Shown here: piece after piece, positions 61,549-64,000 of the stretch | How the letters are laid out: every line of letters begins with the position of its first letter | Position numbering within the stretch: position 1 is the stretch's first letter | Assembly: GCF_001640805.2 (NCBI RefSeq) | Contig: NC_066851.1 | Coordinates: forward strand, 10,747,550-10,811,549 | Direction of reading: 5' to 3' | DNA from: Lates calcarifer | Lineage: Eukaryota > Chordata > Actinopteri > Centropomidae | DNA: 64,000 nt | Notes under the pieces: model-generated | What the model saw: only the letters and a program-made list of their open reading frames with translations | Told to the model about the DNA's origin: nothing | Database searches by the model: none | Position numbers and translations under genes: made by a program

Positions 61549-64000
61549 CGCGTCAGACTCGGTCGTGACCACAGCTAGGGAGGCAGAGGGAGAAAATGGG
61601 AGACATACTCAGACAGAAACTCAACCAGATCAATGAAAAACACGTAAAGCTCTGTCTGCACTGCCTGTTATAGAACATGGTAGGGTGTACTTTATGGTAT
61701 GAGAGTAGGAAATAGCCATTTTCCATTAAGAAAGTGGAGAAAAATAGATATGTAAGTGCTTTATTTGACCTGCAGTTTGTTAAAGGTCTTCAACAAGGCA
61801 TTCGCCCAAGGTGCACTGCTCCTTTCTAGCAGTCAGACTCGCCTTACTGTGATGAATTGCTGGTCTGTTATAGAAGCCGGATGCTGAGGCTGCTCTCATT
61901 AGGCTATTTTATTATTTTGCTTCTTTTTCTGGAATGAATATACCACCATTTACAGAGGTCTTGGCAAGAATCTACCTTATTTAATCCCTAAAGGCCAAAA
62001 GAGAGATGAACAAACGTGTACAAAGCAGACTCAGACAAAATCCCCTTCAATTCCAAGGGGAGCTAAAGCTAGCCTTTGCCAAGAAATACCCGTTAACTGT
62101 GGTTTCCTCCTTATGAGACGTTAATGTCAGAGGAGTGGAATGTGGCTGCCAAAATACAGAGTAACGTGGTAAAGTTCGACCCCAAATTTAACTTGTTTTC
62201 CTTTGTTTAGCCAAATGAGAAAATAAAGATGACACTGTTTTCTTAAAGTGGTTTGTGGTGAACAGGTTTGTTGCTGTTCTGCAATGGTGAACATGAACAT
62301 TTAAATATATCTGGAGACGATGAGAAACGTGGATGAGCAAAGCCAGGCAAAGATACAGGAAATTACTACAACAGCTCAGCGGATTTCCAAGCCACATGAT
62401 GAAGCCAAAAACTACCACCTAAGGTCAATTAGTCAGAGACCTTTCGCCCACACTACAGGAATTAAGAGTCAGTATCTGATAGAAATAATGCTAGCAGAAA
62501 ACGACCGACCAACTGGCTGGTGATCATCTGTGAAGGCAACTCAAAGGAAGAGTTTGTGTACGGCAGCTTTATATCTGTTCAATTGTTCGGCAGAGTCGTG
62601 AGAATTGTACATGGGAATAACTTTCCATTTTTACACTTCCCTAAAACTGCAGGTCAAAATGACAAAGTGGAACTGCAGAGCATGATGGTGGCACATGACG
62701 GCCTGAAGCAACATTTATTTTGAAGGTGGTGCAAAATTCACTGGTTAAAAAAAAAAAAAGGGGAAAAAAAGAGGCAAATTGTATTTACAGGCATTACAAT
62801 TGTAGATTTAAATTTTAATGAGACCAAAGCAAAAGCCAAAACCACCTTAACCCCATTGGTCTGTGACATTTTCATAGAGAGGATTTCCCCATGCACACAA
62901 TGTCACACATTTAAATGTATTATGCTCCACAGTGTAGGTATGATTAAAACAGCTATCACACATTCTCTAATAACGGCTGTAACTTTTATTATACCCCTGA
63001 TGCCGCAAGGAAGCAATTCACTGATTAAATTGCATCATTATCAGTTTTCAGCTCCCTGCACGTTTACACGAGAAAGCCTCAGTTTACTTTATGAAAATGA
63101 ATTTGCAGTAGTTTATAAATCGACTACATGATGGTGAAGCATGCATGTACACTGAAGCCACTGGTCAACTTGAAAGCGGAAGTTTTTCTTCAGTGCGGCA
63201 TTTATCTTACGTAACTTTGTCTTTCCATCAGAGAGAGCTGCAGTGATAAAAACGTTACAGCGTCTCGCTCAGACCGGATCCCGCTTTAAACAAAACCCCC
63301 GTGTTTTTAAGATTTACAGCACAGCATAATGTAAACGCTGGACCACACTAAATAAGAACATTATGTCCTGAGATGTGTGAACGCCGTGGTTCCATGTAAG
63401 AGGAGCATGCAAACAAAAGAGGGTGATCTTTGTGTAGCATGCTCAGTAAAATGTCAGGTCCACTTTAAACGCCAGTAAAAACGCGATAAAGTCGGAGAAA
63501 TGCAGCGTATAAGCGAAAACATCACAGACCTGCTCGCTGCCTGTTCACCAACTATGCTCGTTATGACCTATGCGTGGCGCGCCAATGAGCTGTTCGCTGT
63601 GTAAAAAAATTATTCAGCTCTCGACTCGTGAAGTTTTGTATACCGACCTGACTTTGATCCCAGGTGCAACAAATGTCCTTTCTTCTGGTCAGCCGAGGGT
63701 CGAGAGTAGATTTTAAAAAGTGGAAATCGTTGCATCAGCCCGATTTTTTAAACGTGATCCCAATCTGGGAGGATTTGGGAATGCGGAAATTAGGCTATGC
63801 CAGCCAAACGTAAGCAGGGATGTAAAAAAGTACATAGTGGGGGCAGAAGTGGGGAAGTCGCACCGCTCCTCCCATAAAGAAACACTGAGGCTGCAAACTG
63901 CTGCAACGACAGAATGTGGCTCAGATGGAGGCCTGCACCGCAAATACTGTACAACCACTGATCTGCAGCAAAGGCCACACATGGATAACACACACATTAT
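61549..64000 (-). promoter_or_regulatory. jdp2: jdp2 5' intron, leader and candidate promoter
   Basis: The first coding exon has an acceptor 26 nt upstream of the ATG (exon edge near 61574), so at least one non-coding leader exon lies further right. The segment at about 63180-63700 looks promoter-like: a palindromic TGGCGCGCCA (63575-63584) overlapping a CCAAT box (63582-63586), and a PAR-bZIP type TTACGTAA at 63207-63214. The leader exon itself was not identified and may lie beyond the right edge. No other gene was recognised; open frames to 94 codons here have no domains. Confidence 0.35.

Noticed and set aside
62188..63131. Several 67-91 codon open frames right of jdp2
   Set aside because: No domains, on both strands, in an AT-rich intron-like stretch.

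Overview
The window is vertebrate nuclear DNA, most likely from a percomorph teleost. Genes are split into many short exons with GT/AG boundaries and phase-consistent joins. Introns are compact and rich in CA/GT microsatellites, and several copies of fish-type dispersed repeats are present (for example the 'gctaagctaagctaactg' inverted-repeat family). There are no bacterial operons, CRISPR arrays or viral genes. I built the gene models by hand, by following splice sites and reading frames and comparing with remembered human proteins.

Layout, left to right. (1) About 0-33 kb: ttll5 (tubulin polyglutamylase) on the minus strand. Twenty-seven coding exons (6486-33025) give about 1,129 codons. 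The last part of the C-terminus was not found and probably lies beyond the left edge. (2) 33.0-34.7 kb: a head-to-head promoter interval shared by ttll5 (minus) and erg28 (plus), with three CCAAT boxes close to erg28. (3) 34.7-36.2 kb: erg28, complete, 143 aa, four coding exons. (4) 38.5-57.4 kb: flvcr2 (choline/ethanolamine transporter of the SLC49 family), minus strand, ten coding positions, tail to tail with erg28. (5) 59.9-61.5 kb: jdp2, a bZIP repressor, minus strand, three coding exons; its 5' leader and promoter probably lie toward the right edge.

This order and orientation matches human 14q24.3 (JDP2-BATF-FLVCR2-ERG28-TTLL5) in mirror image, except that no BATF-like sequence is visible between jdp2 and flvcr2.

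The most notable observation is in flvcr2. It has two complete, intact first coding exons, 1a at 56783-57367 and 1b at 51425-52060. Both end in phase 0 at the same residue (GNQ) and both sit upstream of a single set of exons 2-10. Exon 1a keeps the conserved pocket glutamine (AQVFILG), while exon 1b has threonine there (ATVFILG) and also Met for Gln just before the pocket tryptophan. This looks like an alternative-promoter, variable-first-exon gene that could make two transporters with different N-terminal halves and possibly different substrate preference. Other leads are a probable frameshift at the extreme C-terminus of jdp2, several enhancer-like blocks inside ttll5 introns (one with a SoxE-type paired site), a perfect 19-bp hairpin in an erg28 intron, and a fish foldback-element family with three copies.
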